Assembly: GCF_050379415.1 (NCBI RefSeq)
Contig: NZ_JBNRLS010000001.1
Span: 62,001 to 126,000, forward strand
From: Marinobacter sp050379415
GTDB lineage: Bacteria; Pseudomonadota; Gammaproteobacteria; Pseudomonadales; Oleiphilaceae
Direction of reading: 5' to 3'
DNA length: 64,000 nucleotides
A program made the position numbers and the translations under genes. Of this stretch, positions 16,635 through 26,300 are shown piece after piece (position 1 is the first letter of the stretch; the number at the start of each line of letters is the position of its first letter). Below the pieces are notes generated by a model that saw nothing but the letters and a program-made list of their open reading frames with translations, searched no databases and was not told the origin of the DNA.

Positions 16635-18152
16635 ATGGTGATGAAAGCTTCATTACAGTTAAAGCTGGGTCAGAGCCTGACCATGACGCCCCAGCTGCAA
16701 CAGGCGATCCGGCTTCTGCAGCTCTCCACCCTCGATCTGCAACAGGAAATCCAGCAGGCCCTCGATTCCAATCCGATGCTGGAAACCTCCGAGGACGACG
16801 ACCACGCCGAAGCGCCGGCGGACAACACCGAAAATCGGGACGACCAGGAACAGGATTCCACTGCCAGTGCCGAAACCGGTGATGACTGGGACGATGCCGG
16901 ACCGGAATGGACCGGCGAGAACGAGGTTCCCGATAACATCCCGGACGACCTGCCCGTCGACACTGCCTGGGACGACATCTATCAGTCCGCGCCGGCCTCT
17001 TCGGCCCGCAATGACGACGACAACGAACAGGATTTCGAGACCCGCAACTCGCCGACGGAAACCCTGCACGATCACCTGGAATGGCAGATCAACCTGACAC
17101 CCATGAGCGAGCGGGACCGGGCCATCGCCCATGCCCTGCTCGATGCGGTAGACGATCACGGCTACCTGACCAGCCCTCTGGAGGAGATCCATGCCGGCCT
17201 GCAGGACGACGCCGACGAGGATCCCCTGGAACTGGACGAGGTGGAAGCGGTGCTGCACCGGCTCCAGCATCTGGACCCGGCTGGCGTGTTTGCCCGTGAT
17301 CTGCAGGAATGCCTGCTGATCCAGCTCAACCAGCTGCCGCCGGACACCCCCTGGCTGGCCCAGGCTCGGCTGGTGATTACCCACTACATCAACCTTCTGG
17401 GTAACCGGGACTACGCCCAGCTGCTGCGCAGAAGCCGCCTGAAGGAAGATCAGCTGCGGGAAGTCCTGGCGCTGATCACCGGCCTCAACCCCCGACCGGG
17501 CGATGTGATCGACCACGGCGAGCCGGATTACGTCATCCCCGATGTCATCGTCAGCAAACACAACGGCCGCTGGCGGGTGGAACTGAATCCGGAAATTGCC
17601 CCCCGCATCCGCGTGAATGCGAGCTATGCTTCTCTTATAAGGCGTGCGGACAGCAGTGCAGACAACACCTACCTGCGGGATCAATTGCAGGAGGCCAAAT
17701 GGTTCATCAAGAGCCTGCAGAGCCGGAATGAAACCCTGCTTAAGGTGGCCACCCGCATCGTGGAGCACCAGCAGGGCTTCCTGGACCAGGGTGAGGAGGC
17801 GATGAAGCCGCTGATCCTGTCCGATATTGCCCAGGCCGTGGACATGCACGAGTCCACCATTTCCCGGGTGACCACACAGAAATACATGCACACGCCCCGG
17901 GGCATCTTTGAGCTGAAGTACTTTTTCTCCAGCCATGTCAGCACGGATGAAGGGGGTGAATGTTCCTCAACGGCCATTCGCGCGATGATCCGGAAACTGA
18001 TTGCCGCGGAAACTCCTAAAAAGCCATTGAGTGACAGTAAAATTGCAGCCATGCTAGGAGAACAGGGCATCAAGGTGGCAAGACGCACCGTGGCCAAGTA
18101 CCGGGAGGCGATGCATATTCCGCCTTCCAATGAACGCAAACGACTGGTGTAA
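16635..18152 (+). CDS. rpoN: RNA polymerase sigma-54 factor
   Basis: A 505-residue sigma-54. Region I is Gln/Leu-rich (SLTMTPQLQQAIRLLQLS). Region II is a long acidic stretch (about 53-145). The core-binding and -12/-24 DNA-binding regions follow, with the diagnostic RpoN box ARRTVAKYRE at about 482-491. It directs nitrogen, motility and other enhancer-dependent promoters. The cluster rpoN-hpf-ptsN-rapZ-NPr is the classical one in gammaproteobacteria. An alternative ATG two codons in is possible. Confidence 0.96.
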   Translation: MVMKASLQLKLGQSLTMTPQLQQAIRLLQLSTLDLQQEIQQALDSNPMLETSEDDDHAEAPADNTENRDDQEQDSTASAETGDDWDDAGPEWTGENEVPDNIPDDLPVDTAWDDIYQSAPASSARNDDDNEQDFETRNSPTETLHDHLEWQINLTPMSERDRAIAHALLDAVDDHGYLTSPLEEIHAGLQDDADEDPLELDEVEAVLHRLQHLDPAGVFARDLQECLLIQLNQLPPDTPWLAQARLVITHYINLLGNRDYAQLLRRSRLKEDQLREVLALITGLNPRPGDVIDHGEPDYVIPDVIVSKHNGRWRVELNPEIAPRIRVNASYASLIRRADSSADNTYLRDQLQEAKWFIKSLQSRNETLLKVATRIVEHQQGFLDQGEEAMKPLILSDIAQAVDMHESTISRVTTQKYMHTPRGIFELKYFFSSHVSTDEGGECSSTAIRAMIRKLIAAETPKKPLSDSKIAAMLGEQGIKVARRTVAKYREAMHIPPSNERKRLV

Positions 18153-18167
18153 CAACAGGAGACGCCT

Positions 18168-18479
18168 ATGCAACTCAATATTTCAGGCCATCACGTAGAA
18201 TTGACTCCCTCCCTCAAGGATTATGTCACCGAGAAGTTCGACAAGCTGGAGCGCCACTTTGACCACATTTCCAACTGTCAGGTGACCCTGGAAGTCGAAA
18301 AGGTGCGCCAGATTGCGGAGGGGACTCTGCATGTAGCGGGTGGCGGTGAAATTCATGCTAAGGCCGAGAATGAGGACATGTACGCAGCCATCGATGCCCT
18401 GATCGACAAGCTGGATCGTCAGGTTCTCAAGCACAAGGAAAAGAACGTAGACCGGATGCACGGTAACGGGCAGCGTTAA
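18168..18479 (+). CDS. hpf: Ribosome hibernation promoting factor
   Basis: A 103-residue short HPF/YhbH protein that binds the 30S subunit in stationary phase and favours 100S dimers. The N-terminal MQLNISGHHVELTPSLKDYV signature and the C-terminal MYAAIDALIDKLDRQVLKHK helix are visible. The start has ACAGGAG upstream. It lies 15 bp after rpoN and is followed by a terminator-like hairpin. Confidence 0.95.
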   Translation: MQLNISGHHVELTPSLKDYVTEKFDKLERHFDHISNCQVTLEVEKVRQIAEGTLHVAGGGEIHAKAENEDMYAAIDALIDKLDRQVLKHKEKNVDRMHGNGQR

Positions 18480-18509
18480 CAGTCCGTCTCCATGCGGTAA
18501 TCCAATGGC

Positions 18510-18543
18510 GCTGCGGCACTTCGGGTGTCGCAGCCTTTTTTTT
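18510..18543 (+). terminator. Intrinsic terminator after hpf
   Basis: A GCTGCG/CGCAGC stem extended by GCAC/GGTG around a TTCG loop, with one bulged base, is followed by eight T residues. It lies 30 bp past hpf and before ptsN, so it should attenuate rather than fully block read-through in this conserved cluster. Confidence 0.8.
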
Positions 18544-18562
18544 ACGGAAATGCAGTCGATCC

Positions 18563-19033
18563 ATGAGCGACACATCCCTGACCATAGACAACATCCTTGT
18601 ACCGGAGCTGACCCTCTGCCGGGCGCCGGCATCAAGCAAGAAGCGGGTTCTGGAGTTCATCGCTGAAAAGATCCACCAGCAGGATGAAACCCTGAGCGAC
18701 ACCGAGATCTTCAACAACCTGATCGCGCGCGAGCGGCTCGGAAGTACCGGAATCGGCCAGGGGATTGCCATCCCCCACTGCCGGCTGGAGGGCCTGGACC
18801 GGGTGATCGGTGTGCTGATGACGCTGGAGGAAAGCGTCGAGTTCGATGCCATCGACAATCAGCCCGTGGACCTGGTGTTTGCCCTGATCGTGCCGAAGGA
18901 GGCGACCAGCGAGCATTTGGAGCTGCTGAGCCAGCTGGCCGAGAAATTCAATGAGCGGTCCTTCTGCAACAGGCTCCGCGAGTGCGAAGACGCCAGGACA
19001 TTGTATGAGCGCATGACAGCCGCTAACGGCTGA
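18563..19033 (+). CDS. ptsN: Nitrogen-PTS EIIA component (PtsN)
   Basis: A 156-residue EIIA-Ntr of the nitrogen phosphotransferase relay (PtsP-NPr-PtsN), a regulator of potassium uptake and other targets. The phosphorylated His is H72 in GIAIPHCRLEGL. Full-length PTS EIIA type-2 fold. It sits between hpf and rapZ as expected. Confidence 0.95.
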   Translation: MSDTSLTIDNILVPELTLCRAPASSKKRVLEFIAEKIHQQDETLSDTEIFNNLIARERLGSTGIGQGIAIPHCRLEGLDRVIGVLMTLEESVEFDAIDNQPVDLVFALIVPKEATSEHLELLSQLAEKFNERSFCNRLRECEDARTLYERMTAANG

Positions 19034-19061
19034 ACCCGACTTTACCGGAGGTATGCTGGGC

Positions 19062-19946
19062 ATGAAGTTGATCATCGTGAGTGGCAGGTCAGGCTCAGGC
19101 AAGAGTACCGCACTGCATGTACTGGAAGATCTGGGCTTCTACTGCATCGACAACCTTCCCATCGGGTTGCTGTTTCCGTTGACCCGGGAAGCGGCCGCCC
19201 AGGAAAGGCCGGGGCGGCTGAACAAGATGGCTGTGAGTATTGATGCCCGCAACCTGTCCGGTGAGCTGGCCAATTTCGAGGATATCTACAGTCAGCTGCA
19301 GGAAACCGGCATCACGGTGGAGATCATCTACCTGGACGCGGACGAGCAATCCCTGCTGCAGCGTTTCCATGCCACCCGCCGCAAGCATCCCCTGAGTGAC
19401 GACAAGACCTCCCTGCGCGAGGCCATTACCAGCGAGAAGAAGCTGCTGGAACCGCTGTCCAAGCTTGCGGACCTCTATATCAACACCACCGGCATGTCGA
19501 TGTACGAACTGCGGGATCAGGTCAAGCAACGGGTGGTGGGCCGTAAAGAGCAGGAACTGGCCCTTCTGTTCCAGTCCTTCGGCTTCAAGCACGGGGTGCC
19601 GCTGGATTCCGATTACGTGTTTGATGTCCGCTGCCTGCCCAACCCCTACTGGGATACCAGCCTGCGCAAGTACGTGGGCACCGACCAGCCCGTGATCGAT
19701 TTCCTGGAGCGGGAGCCGGCCAGTCGCAAGATGGTCGATGATCTGATCGCTTTCCTGGACACCTGGCTGCCCGGCTTTGCCGAAAGCAACCGCAGCTACA
19801 TGACCATTTCTATCGGCTGCACCGGCGGCCAGCACCGCTCCGTGTATATCTGCGAGCAGCTGGGCAAGCATTTCCGCGAACGCTACAACAACGTGCAGGT
19901 GCGCCACACCGAGCTGCCCCACCTGCAAGCCCGGGGAGAGACCTGA
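19062..19946 (+). CDS. rapZ: RNase adapter protein RapZ
   Basis: A 294-residue RapZ (YvcJ) P-loop protein. In enterics it targets a small RNA to RNase E to control GlmS and so cell-wall precursors. Walker A is GRSGSGKST at 8-16; the C-terminal domain has SIGCTGGQHRSVYICEQL. The ATG at 19062 is preferred over the one at 19053 because GGAGG ends only one base before the earlier codon but about 10 bases before the later one. Confidence 0.93.
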   Translation: MKLIIVSGRSGSGKSTALHVLEDLGFYCIDNLPIGLLFPLTREAAAQERPGRLNKMAVSIDARNLSGELANFEDIYSQLQETGITVEIIYLDADEQSLLQRFHATRRKHPLSDDKTSLREAITSEKKLLEPLSKLADLYINTTGMSMYELRDQVKQRVVGRKEQELALLFQSFGFKHGVPLDSDYVFDVRCLPNPYWDTSLRKYVGTDQPVIDFLEREPASRKMVDDLIAFLDTWLPGFAESNRSYMTISIGCTGGQHRSVYICEQLGKHFRERYNNVQVRHTELPHLQARGET

Positions 19947-19952
19947 AGCACC

Positions 19953-20222
19953 ATGATTCGCCGCCCCATCACCATCATCAACAAGCTCGGCCTGCACGCC
20001 CGCGCCACGGCCAAACTGGTGGCGACCGCCTCCGAGTTCGACAGCCAGGTCCGGATCGCCCGCAACGGCCGCGAGGTGGACGCCAAAAACATCATGCAGG
20101 TGATGATGCTCGCCGCCAGCCAGGGTACCGAAGTGGAGCTGATTGCCGAAGGGCCGGATGAGGAACGGGCCATTGAGGCGCTGGTCAGGCTGATTGATGA
20201 TTATTTTGGTGAGGGGGAGTAA
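19953..20222 (+). CDS. ptsO: HPr-like phosphocarrier NPr
   Basis: An 89-residue HPr-family protein, the phosphocarrier of the nitrogen PTS. The phosphorylation site is H15 in NKLGLHARATAKL. Position 7 bp after rapZ and in the rpoN-ptsN cluster identifies it as NPr rather than sugar-PTS HPr. It appears to be the last gene of the cluster; a family A palindrome follows 11 bp after the stop. Confidence 0.93.
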   Translation: MIRRPITIINKLGLHARATAKLVATASEFDSQVRIARNGREVDAKNIMQVMMLAASQGTEVELIAEGPDEERAIEALVRLIDDYFGEGE

Positions 20223-20232
20223 GCGTGAACAT

Positions 20233-20262
20233 GGGGTCAGAAGAAGGTGTTCTTCAGACCCC
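20233..20262. repeat. Family A REP-like palindrome
   Basis: A 30-bp copy of the AGAAGAA type in the A.A orientation, 11 bp after the NPr gene. It lies between that cluster and the mgtE promoter. Confidence 0.9.
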
Positions 20263-20293
20263 TGGGGATTTAACCCCGTTTTCACTCACCTGT

Positions 20294-20323
20294 AACGCCT
20301 AACTCCGCTATAATAAAGGCGTT
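20294..20323 (+). promoter_or_regulatory. Possible mgtE promoter within an inverted repeat
   Basis: TATAAT at 20309-20314 lies 29 bp before the mgtE start. It is framed by a 7-bp inverted repeat, AACGCCT (20294-20300) and AGGCGTT (20317-20323), that could be an operator or a small hairpin. No strong -35 box is seen. No room remains for a magnesium riboswitch. Confidence 0.4.
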
Positions 20324-20342
20324 TTCAGCAAGCAGGTGATCC

Positions 20343-21704
20343 ATGACCGATATTCTGGAAAAAAGCCAGGCCAGGCAGCGTTTGCGCTCTCTGAGTGAGG
20401 CGCTGGATAGTGGTGCCCTCAAGCAGGTTGCCCGCATCCTCAATGGCGGCCTGAGCCCCAGTGATATCGCCCACCTGCTGGAATCCTCCCCTCCCCGCCA
20501 GCGTGCCCTGCTCTGGAACCTGGTGGAGAAGGATCTGGAGGGTGAAGTCCTCCAGTACCTCAGCGATGACATCCGTAGCTACTTCCTGAGCCAGCTGAAC
20601 GCCCAGGAACTGGCGGACATCATCGAGGATTTCGAGTCGGACGACCTCGCCGACTTGCTGCAGCAGCTGCCGGACACGGTGATCCAGGAAGTCCTGGACA
20701 CCATGGACGAACAGGACCGGCTGCGGGTCGAGGAAGTGCTGTCCTATCCGGAGGACACCGCCGGCGGCCTGATGAACACGGACACCATCACGGTGCGCCC
20801 GGACATCAGCATCGACGTTGTGCTCCGTTACCTGCGCCGGCACCGCAACCTGCCCCCGATGACCGACAGCCTGATCGTGGTCAGCCGGCGGGACGATTTT
20901 ATCGGGGTGCTGCCCATTACCCGGATCCTGGTGTCCAACCCTGCGGCGACCGTGCGGGAAGTCATGGACACCGAAGTCGAACCCATTCCCGTGACCCTTT
21001 CCGACACCAAGGTAGCGACCATGTTCGAGCGCTACGACCTGATCTCGGCGCCGGTGGTCAATGAGGAGGGCCGGCTGCTCGGGCGCATCACCATCGATGA
21101 CGTGGTCGACGTTATCCGGGAAGACGCCGACCACTCCCTGATGAGCATGGCCGGTCTGGACGAAGATGAAGACACCTTCGCCCCGGTCTGGAAAACCACC
21201 CGCCGCCGGGCGGTGTGGCTGGGCATCAACCTGGTCACCGCCTTCATCGCCTCGGCGGTGATCGGTCTGTTCGAAGCCACTATCAGCAAGGTGGTCGCCC
21301 TGGCAGTGCTGATGCCCATCGTCGCCAGCATGGGCGGCATTGCCGGCAGCCAGACCCTCACACTGGTCATCCGCGGCATGGCCGTGGGCCAGATCAGCGG
21401 CGCCAACGTTCGATGGCTGCTGAACCGGGAGTTCTTTGTGGGTGCCCTGAACGGCCTGTTCTGGGCGCTGGTGGTGGCCACGGCTGCGGCCGCCTGGTTC
21501 CAGGATCTGCTGATCGGCGGTATCATCGCCGCCGCCCTGGTCATCAACCTGGTAGCCGCCGCCTTTGTGGGTACCATGTTGCCGCTGTTTCTCAAGTCCC
21601 GGAACATTGATCCGGCGCTGGCGGGCAGCGTTATCCTGACCACGGTGACGGATGTGGTGGGATTTATGGCGTTTCTGGGGTTGGCGACGATTTTTTATGC
21701 GTAG
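20343..21704 (+). CDS. mgtE: Magnesium transporter MgtE
   Basis: A 453-residue MgtE. The N-terminal helical superhelix (about 1-130) is followed by paired CBS domains (about 140-260) that gate by Mg2+ binding, and a C-terminal membrane domain of about five helices (about 285-453) including the GGIAGSQTLTLVIRGMAVGQ pore region. Full-length. It is monocistronic between family A repeats. Confidence 0.95.
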   Translation: MTDILEKSQARQRLRSLSEALDSGALKQVARILNGGLSPSDIAHLLESSPPRQRALLWNLVEKDLEGEVLQYLSDDIRSYFLSQLNAQELADIIEDFESDDLADLLQQLPDTVIQEVLDTMDEQDRLRVEEVLSYPEDTAGGLMNTDTITVRPDISIDVVLRYLRRHRNLPPMTDSLIVVSRRDDFIGVLPITRILVSNPAATVREVMDTEVEPIPVTLSDTKVATMFERYDLISAPVVNEEGRLLGRITIDDVVDVIREDADHSLMSMAGLDEDEDTFAPVWKTTRRRAVWLGINLVTAFIASAVIGLFEATISKVVALAVLMPIVASMGGIAGSQTLTLVIRGMAVGQISGANVRWLLNREFFVGALNGLFWALVVATAAAAWFQDLLIGGIIAAALVINLVAAAFVGTMLPLFLKSRNIDPALAGSVILTTVTDVVGFMAFLGLATIFYA

Positions 21705-21721
21705 GCGTTGCAACTGAACAT

Positions 21722-21799
21722 GGGGTCAGATGAACAAGTTCATCAGACCCCTGAGTTGGGCGCGACTATGGGGTCTGATGAAAGCCTTCATCTGACCCC
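21722..21799. repeat. Inverted pair of family A palindromes
   Basis: Copies at 21722-21751 (A.A form) and 21770-21799 (T.T form), both of the GATGAA type, lie between the mgtE stop and the darP start. The two orientations face each other as in a BIME. Confidence 0.9.
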
Positions 21800-21822
21800 G
21801 ACTTGGGCTTTAGGTAGCAACT

Positions 21823-22344
21823 ATGACAGATCACCACGACGACGAATTCCAGGAAGACCTCGGTCCCAGCAAATCCCAGATCAAGCGGGAGATGCATGCC
21901 CTGCAGGAAGTGGGCAAGCGCATGCTGGATCTGAGCGACGACCAGCTCAACAGCCTGCCCATCAGCGATACCCTGAAGGCGGCCATCGTCGAGTCCCGGC
22001 GAATCCGCAAGAATGAGGCGCGCCGGCGGCACCTGCATTACATCGGCAAGGTCATGCGCAACGAGGAAGACCCGGAAGCCATCGAGCGCGGTCTCGACGC
22101 CTTCGACGCGGGCAGTGCCGAGCATACCCGCCGCCACCACCTGGCCGAGCGCTGGCGCGACCGGATGGTGGCAGAAGGGGACTCTGCCGTCGGCGAGTTT
22201 ATTGATTACTGCCCGTCGGCGGATATCCAGCACCTGCGCAACCTCGCGCGGAATGCGAAGCGGGATGCCGAGAAGGAGAAGAATACCGGTCAGGCGAAGA
22301 AGCTGTTTCGGTATTTGCGGGAGTGTATTGACGAGGTGGAATAG
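21823..22344 (+). CDS. darP: Ribosome biogenesis factor DarP (YjgA, DUF615)
   Basis: A 173-residue YjgA/DarP protein that associates with late 50S precursors near the peptidyl-transferase centre (family knowledge). Family landmarks are PSKSQIKREMHALQEVGKRM, the basic RRIRKNEARRRHLHYIGKVMR stretch (about 64-84) and the C-terminal KKLFRYLREC. Full-length. It is flanked on both sides by family A repeats. Confidence 0.92.
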   Translation: MTDHHDDEFQEDLGPSKSQIKREMHALQEVGKRMLDLSDDQLNSLPISDTLKAAIVESRRIRKNEARRRHLHYIGKVMRNEEDPEAIERGLDAFDAGSAEHTRRHHLAERWRDRMVAEGDSAVGEFIDYCPSADIQHLRNLARNAKRDAEKEKNTGQAKKLFRYLRECIDEVE

Positions 22345-22367
22345 GGTCAGCCGGGATTGGTGAAGAT

Positions 22368-22477
22368 GGGGTCATCCCCCAGGAGTCTGAAGAACGCTTT
22401 CTTCTGACCCCGTTTTTAGATGCGATCCCGGAATTTGACCTGAACATGGGGTCAGATGAAGGCTTTCATCAGACCCC
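22368..22477. repeat. Two family A palindromes and a short remnant
   Basis: A 12-bp collapsed remnant (GGGGTCATCCCC, 22368-22379), a T.T copy at 22382-22411 whose first arm reads GGAG, and an A.A copy at 22448-22477. They lie between the convergent darP and amidase genes. Confidence 0.85.
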
Positions 22478-22504
22478 TGCGTTACCAACCCCCGGCGCCC
22501 TGGC

Positions 22505-23347
22505 TCAAAGCCTCCGGTGCTCCCAGACCGGCATGTTTGCCCTCACCTGCTTCAGCCGCTCCAGATCCAGCTCGGCGGTAATTACGCCGGGGCCGTCTTG
22601 TTCGCGCTCGGCGGTGATGTTGCCCCAGGGGTCGCAGATCAGGGTGTGGCCGTAGGTGCGGCGGCGCTCGCTGTTCTGGCCGCCCTGACCGGGGGCGACG
22701 ACCCAGACCTGGTTCTCGATGGCCCGGGCGCGGATCAGGGCATGCCAGTGGGCATCGCCGGTCTGCCAGGTGAAGGCGCTTGGCAGGCAGACCCAGTCGG
22801 CGCCCTGCTCCCTCAGCGCGCGGAACAGCTCCGGGAAACGCAGGTCATAGCAGATGGCCATTCCCAGCTTGCCCACCGGCGTATCGATGGTCACCACCTG
22901 TTCCCCCGGCTCGAAGGTGTCCGATTCCCGGTATTGGCCGTGGGCGTCTTCGACTTTCGCGTCAAAGAGATGAATCTTGTCGTAACGACCAACCTCCTGC
23001 CCCTGATCGTCATACACCAGGCAGGTGGCCCGCACCCGATCCTCGATATCGGTACCATCCGGTCGCTGGGCCAGAGGCAGGGAGCCACCCACAATCCAGA
23101 TCCCGAGCTTCCGGGCCTGGACTGACAGGAAATCCCGGATCACCGGTCTGTCGCCCGCTTCTGTCCGGCCACAGGCAATCATGTCCCGCGTCGACAGCAC
23201 GGCAAAGTTCTCCGGCAGCACCGCCACCTTCGCCCCCTGTCGGGCGGCATCGGTCAACAACCGTTCCGCTTCGCGCAGGTTCGCCTCGATGTCCCGGGTA
23301 CTCACCATCTGGATCGCGGCTACCCGCTGTTTTGTCTGTGTGCTCAT
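22505..23347 (-). CDS. Nitrilase-superfamily amidase
   Basis: A 280-residue carbon-nitrogen hydrolase. The catalytic triad is Glu46 (VLPENFAV), Lys124 (YDKIHLFD) and Cys166 (GMAICYDLRFPEL). It resembles the Nit1/omega-amidase branch, which includes deaminated-glutathione amidases; the substrate cannot be fixed from sequence alone. The ATG at 23347 has GGAGAAGG upstream; a GTG at 23368 overlapping the yhdP stop is the alternative. It follows yhdP directly, as in many gammaproteobacteria. Confidence 0.88.
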   Translation of the reverse strand: MSTQTKQRVAAIQMVSTRDIEANLREAERLLTDAARQGAKVAVLPENFAVLSTRDMIACGRTEAGDRPVIRDFLSVQARKLGIWIVGGSLPLAQRPDGTDIEDRVRATCLVYDDQGQEVGRYDKIHLFDAKVEDAHGQYRESDTFEPGEQVVTIDTPVGKLGMAICYDLRFPELFRALREQGADWVCLPSAFTWQTGDAHWHALIRARAIENQVWVVAPGQGGQNSERRRTYGHTLICDPWGNITAEREQDGPGVITAELDLERLKQVRANMPVWEHRRL

Positions 23348-23367
23348 AGAATCCTTCTCCGCTCGCA

Positions 23368-26300
23368 CTATTCGCCGGTATCGAAGACCCGGCGAAGGTC
23401 GACCTCGGGATTATCCCAGGTCCCGGTCACACTATAGGTGGCACTGGTCAGTTTACTCAACGGGTCGCCCAGAACCTTGTCCAGCACGAACAGCGCACCG
23501 CCGATTGGCGCCCCCGCCCCCATGAGCAGAGCCGCCAGGGGGAGGTTCTGGGTAAGCGGCAGGACCACCACCAGTCGCATGTCCAGGGTTTCCTCGGACA
23601 GGTCGGTTGTACCGCTGAGCTTGAACGCGCCCGAGGGGCCGACAATCTGCAGCTCGGGATTCATGGTTACCAGTCCGTTATCGATCCGGGCCTTGCCGGA
23701 GATGGCGTCAAAGGCCACACCCCGTTCATACAGGTCGGAAAAATCCAGTTTCAGGCGCCGCCAAAGGGTGTCGGCATTCAGCAGGTTGAAGATCCGGAAC
23801 ACCTGGGCGGTGCTGTTCTGTTCCAGGATGATCCCGTCATCCAGCCGCAGGCTCAGGGTTCCGCTGACCTCCCGCATGGAGAAGTCATCCGGTCGCCCGG
23901 GCCAGTCCAGATCGAGTTCGATATTGGTCTGCCGGTTTTCCAGCGGAATTTCTGTGCCAAACAACTGGTTCAGGTCGGTCAGGGCACCGCCGGTGACCGA
24001 GCCGGCAAAGCGACTGACTTCCCGGTCTCCGGCAATGCTCCAGGTCATCTCGCCCAGCAGGGTCAGGGAGTTCAGGCGACCCTGGATGTCATTGACCTTG
24101 AGCTGGAACGGTTCCGGCCGCAGAAGGAACGTCCAGGTTCCCAGGCTCTCATCATTGAGCTGAAGGTCGGCAATGCTCACATCGACGTCCGGCCAGCTGC
24201 CCATATCCAGGGCCCGGAAGGCTTCCAGTTGTTCTTCCAGGGTCAGCAGCTCCGGCTGGGCTTCCCGTTGTTCATCATCCCGGACCAGTCTCAGCACCTC
24301 AAAATCCGCCTTCACCGGCTCGTCACCGTCCGGAAGTACCACCCGGCCCACCGCCCGCTCGGAACGGGTACTCACGACCCAGCGGTCCTCCAGCTGCAGC
24401 GCACTGATCCGGATATTTCTGAGGGTATGGGAACCCAGGTAAAGGTGGCCGAGGGTCAGGTCGAAACCGGTGTCGTGCCAGAGGAAATCGAAGCCCATCC
24501 GGTTCTCCCAGCTGCCGGCGATCCGCAGCCCCTCCTCGGCCCGGGGCTCGATGGTGGCCTCCAGTGGTGCCTGTTCCTTAGCGCTCTTGGCCAGTGGTTC
24601 CGGCCAGTCCACGGCGAGCCCCTCAAGGTTGGAACGTACCCGTATACCGGAGGTGGTGTCCGCTCCGACCGTCAAGGCGGCGGAATACGCGAGGATACCC
24701 TTGAGCCCGAATCCGCTGTCATTCTCCAGGCCGGCCTGGCGGAAGACCTCTGGTACTGTGAGCTTACCATCCTGGCGAATGGCAAGGCCCTGCCCGCCCT
24801 CGCCCACGCTGAGGCTGACCGCCACCGGGTCACCGAAGAATCGGGCCTGGATCGGCCCTCCGGAGAAGCCATCGACGGTATGATAAGTGAGATCGCCGGA
24901 CAGCTCGGTCCAGCCAAGGTTGGCAGCGGGATAACGTACCGAGCCATTGGAGGTCTGAACCCGGGCCTGGACCACCGGCTCTCCACCCTCGCCCAGGGGC
25001 AGCTCAAGATTCAGGTCCAGCGCGTAGTCCCCTCCATACTTCAGGCTCCGGGCCTCGGAGCCGGCCATCTCGCCCAACGGGCTGTTGTCCATCCAGAAAG
25101 GCACGGCATCACCGGGCACCCGGGCAGCGGCATCCACATAGAGCCGGGTGCCATCGCCGGGAATCACCGTTACCCGGCTCGGGCGGAGTTCCAGGCCGCC
25201 GGTCCGGCCAGATTCCAACTGAACGTCCGTGTTACCGTTGTGGATATCGACCCTGCCCCGCGCCGACGTCACTTCCGGCCAGCGTTCATCGTAACGGACC
25301 GTCGCGTCCTCGAAGGTGTACCACATGGACGAGACGAACGAACCCCGGGGCGCATCGCGGCCGATCTGGCCATGGCCATAGTAGACCCCATCGGTGATCC
25401 GCGCCTCGGTGATCGCTGTAGTCAGCCATTCATACAGGCCGGGATTGACAACCTTTGCCGGCACGAAATCTGTCAGCATCCCGGCTCGGCCATCCTCGAC
25501 ACCGACGCGAAGACCAAGGTTGTCCTCGCCCTCACGATCCAGGCGCAGATCAAAGGCGCCGGTGAGGCTGGTGGTGTCGCCATAGCTCATCCGGATGTTA
25601 TCGGAATACACGCGAGTGATGGGACCATCCATTAGCCAGGCGACGGTTCCCTGCACTTCCCGGAACGACCAGTCGTCCCGGAACAGACGGGGAAAGCCAA
25701 GGGTGACCGGCGCTCCGGCGGGCGCCAGTTCCACCGAGCCGGAATTGCGGCGCAGGGCAATCCGGCCATCCAGACCGGAGGCACCCGGAGCGCCGCCGTG
25801 GGCCTGGATCCGCACGTCACGTAACAGGCCGGTGAGCTCGAATTCCGTCAGATCACGGGCGGGCAGCCTCAGATGCATCCGATCCAGATAACCTGCGGGG
25901 CGATAGTTCCGGAGCGCACGACCCGCCCGCTCCGGCAGCAGGGGCAGGACCGAAAGCAAGCGACGCAGTGGCCCCAGGGGCAACGCATCTGCCACCACCT
26001 CGACATCCCCACCCGCCCGGGGCATCAGACGCACACTGAACGGCGGGACGGTGACCTCATTCCAGGTCCACTGGAGTTCCTGCAGGTGGATCTCTCCCCG
26101 TGAAACCACAGCGTTACCGCCGTTCTCCGCCCGCCGCCAGCCGAAACGGGCACTGATGTTCTCGATCGGCGCCAGGGATTCGCTACCCACACCCAGTTGC
26201 AGATACGGCGTCTGCACCGAGCCGCTTGCCTGCTGAAGCAGGCCATCCCGGAAGGTCAGCCAAAGCTGCCCTCCCAGATCAAAACCTTCGACACGGAGCC

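Noticed and set aside
20263..20342. A magnesium riboswitch upstream of mgtE
   Set aside because: Only about 80 bp lie between the family A repeat and the start codon, with a -10 box 29 bp before the ATG, which leaves no room for an M-box or ykoK leader.
20325..21713. A 462-residue open frame antisense to mgtE, and similar long antisense frames over hisD, murA, rng, cysN, leuS and the acyl-CoA dehydrogenases
   Set aside because: These are shadow frames of GC-rich genes. Their composition is low-complexity (runs of His, Gln, Gly, Val), they have no ribosome sites, and the opposite strand carries clear enzyme motifs.
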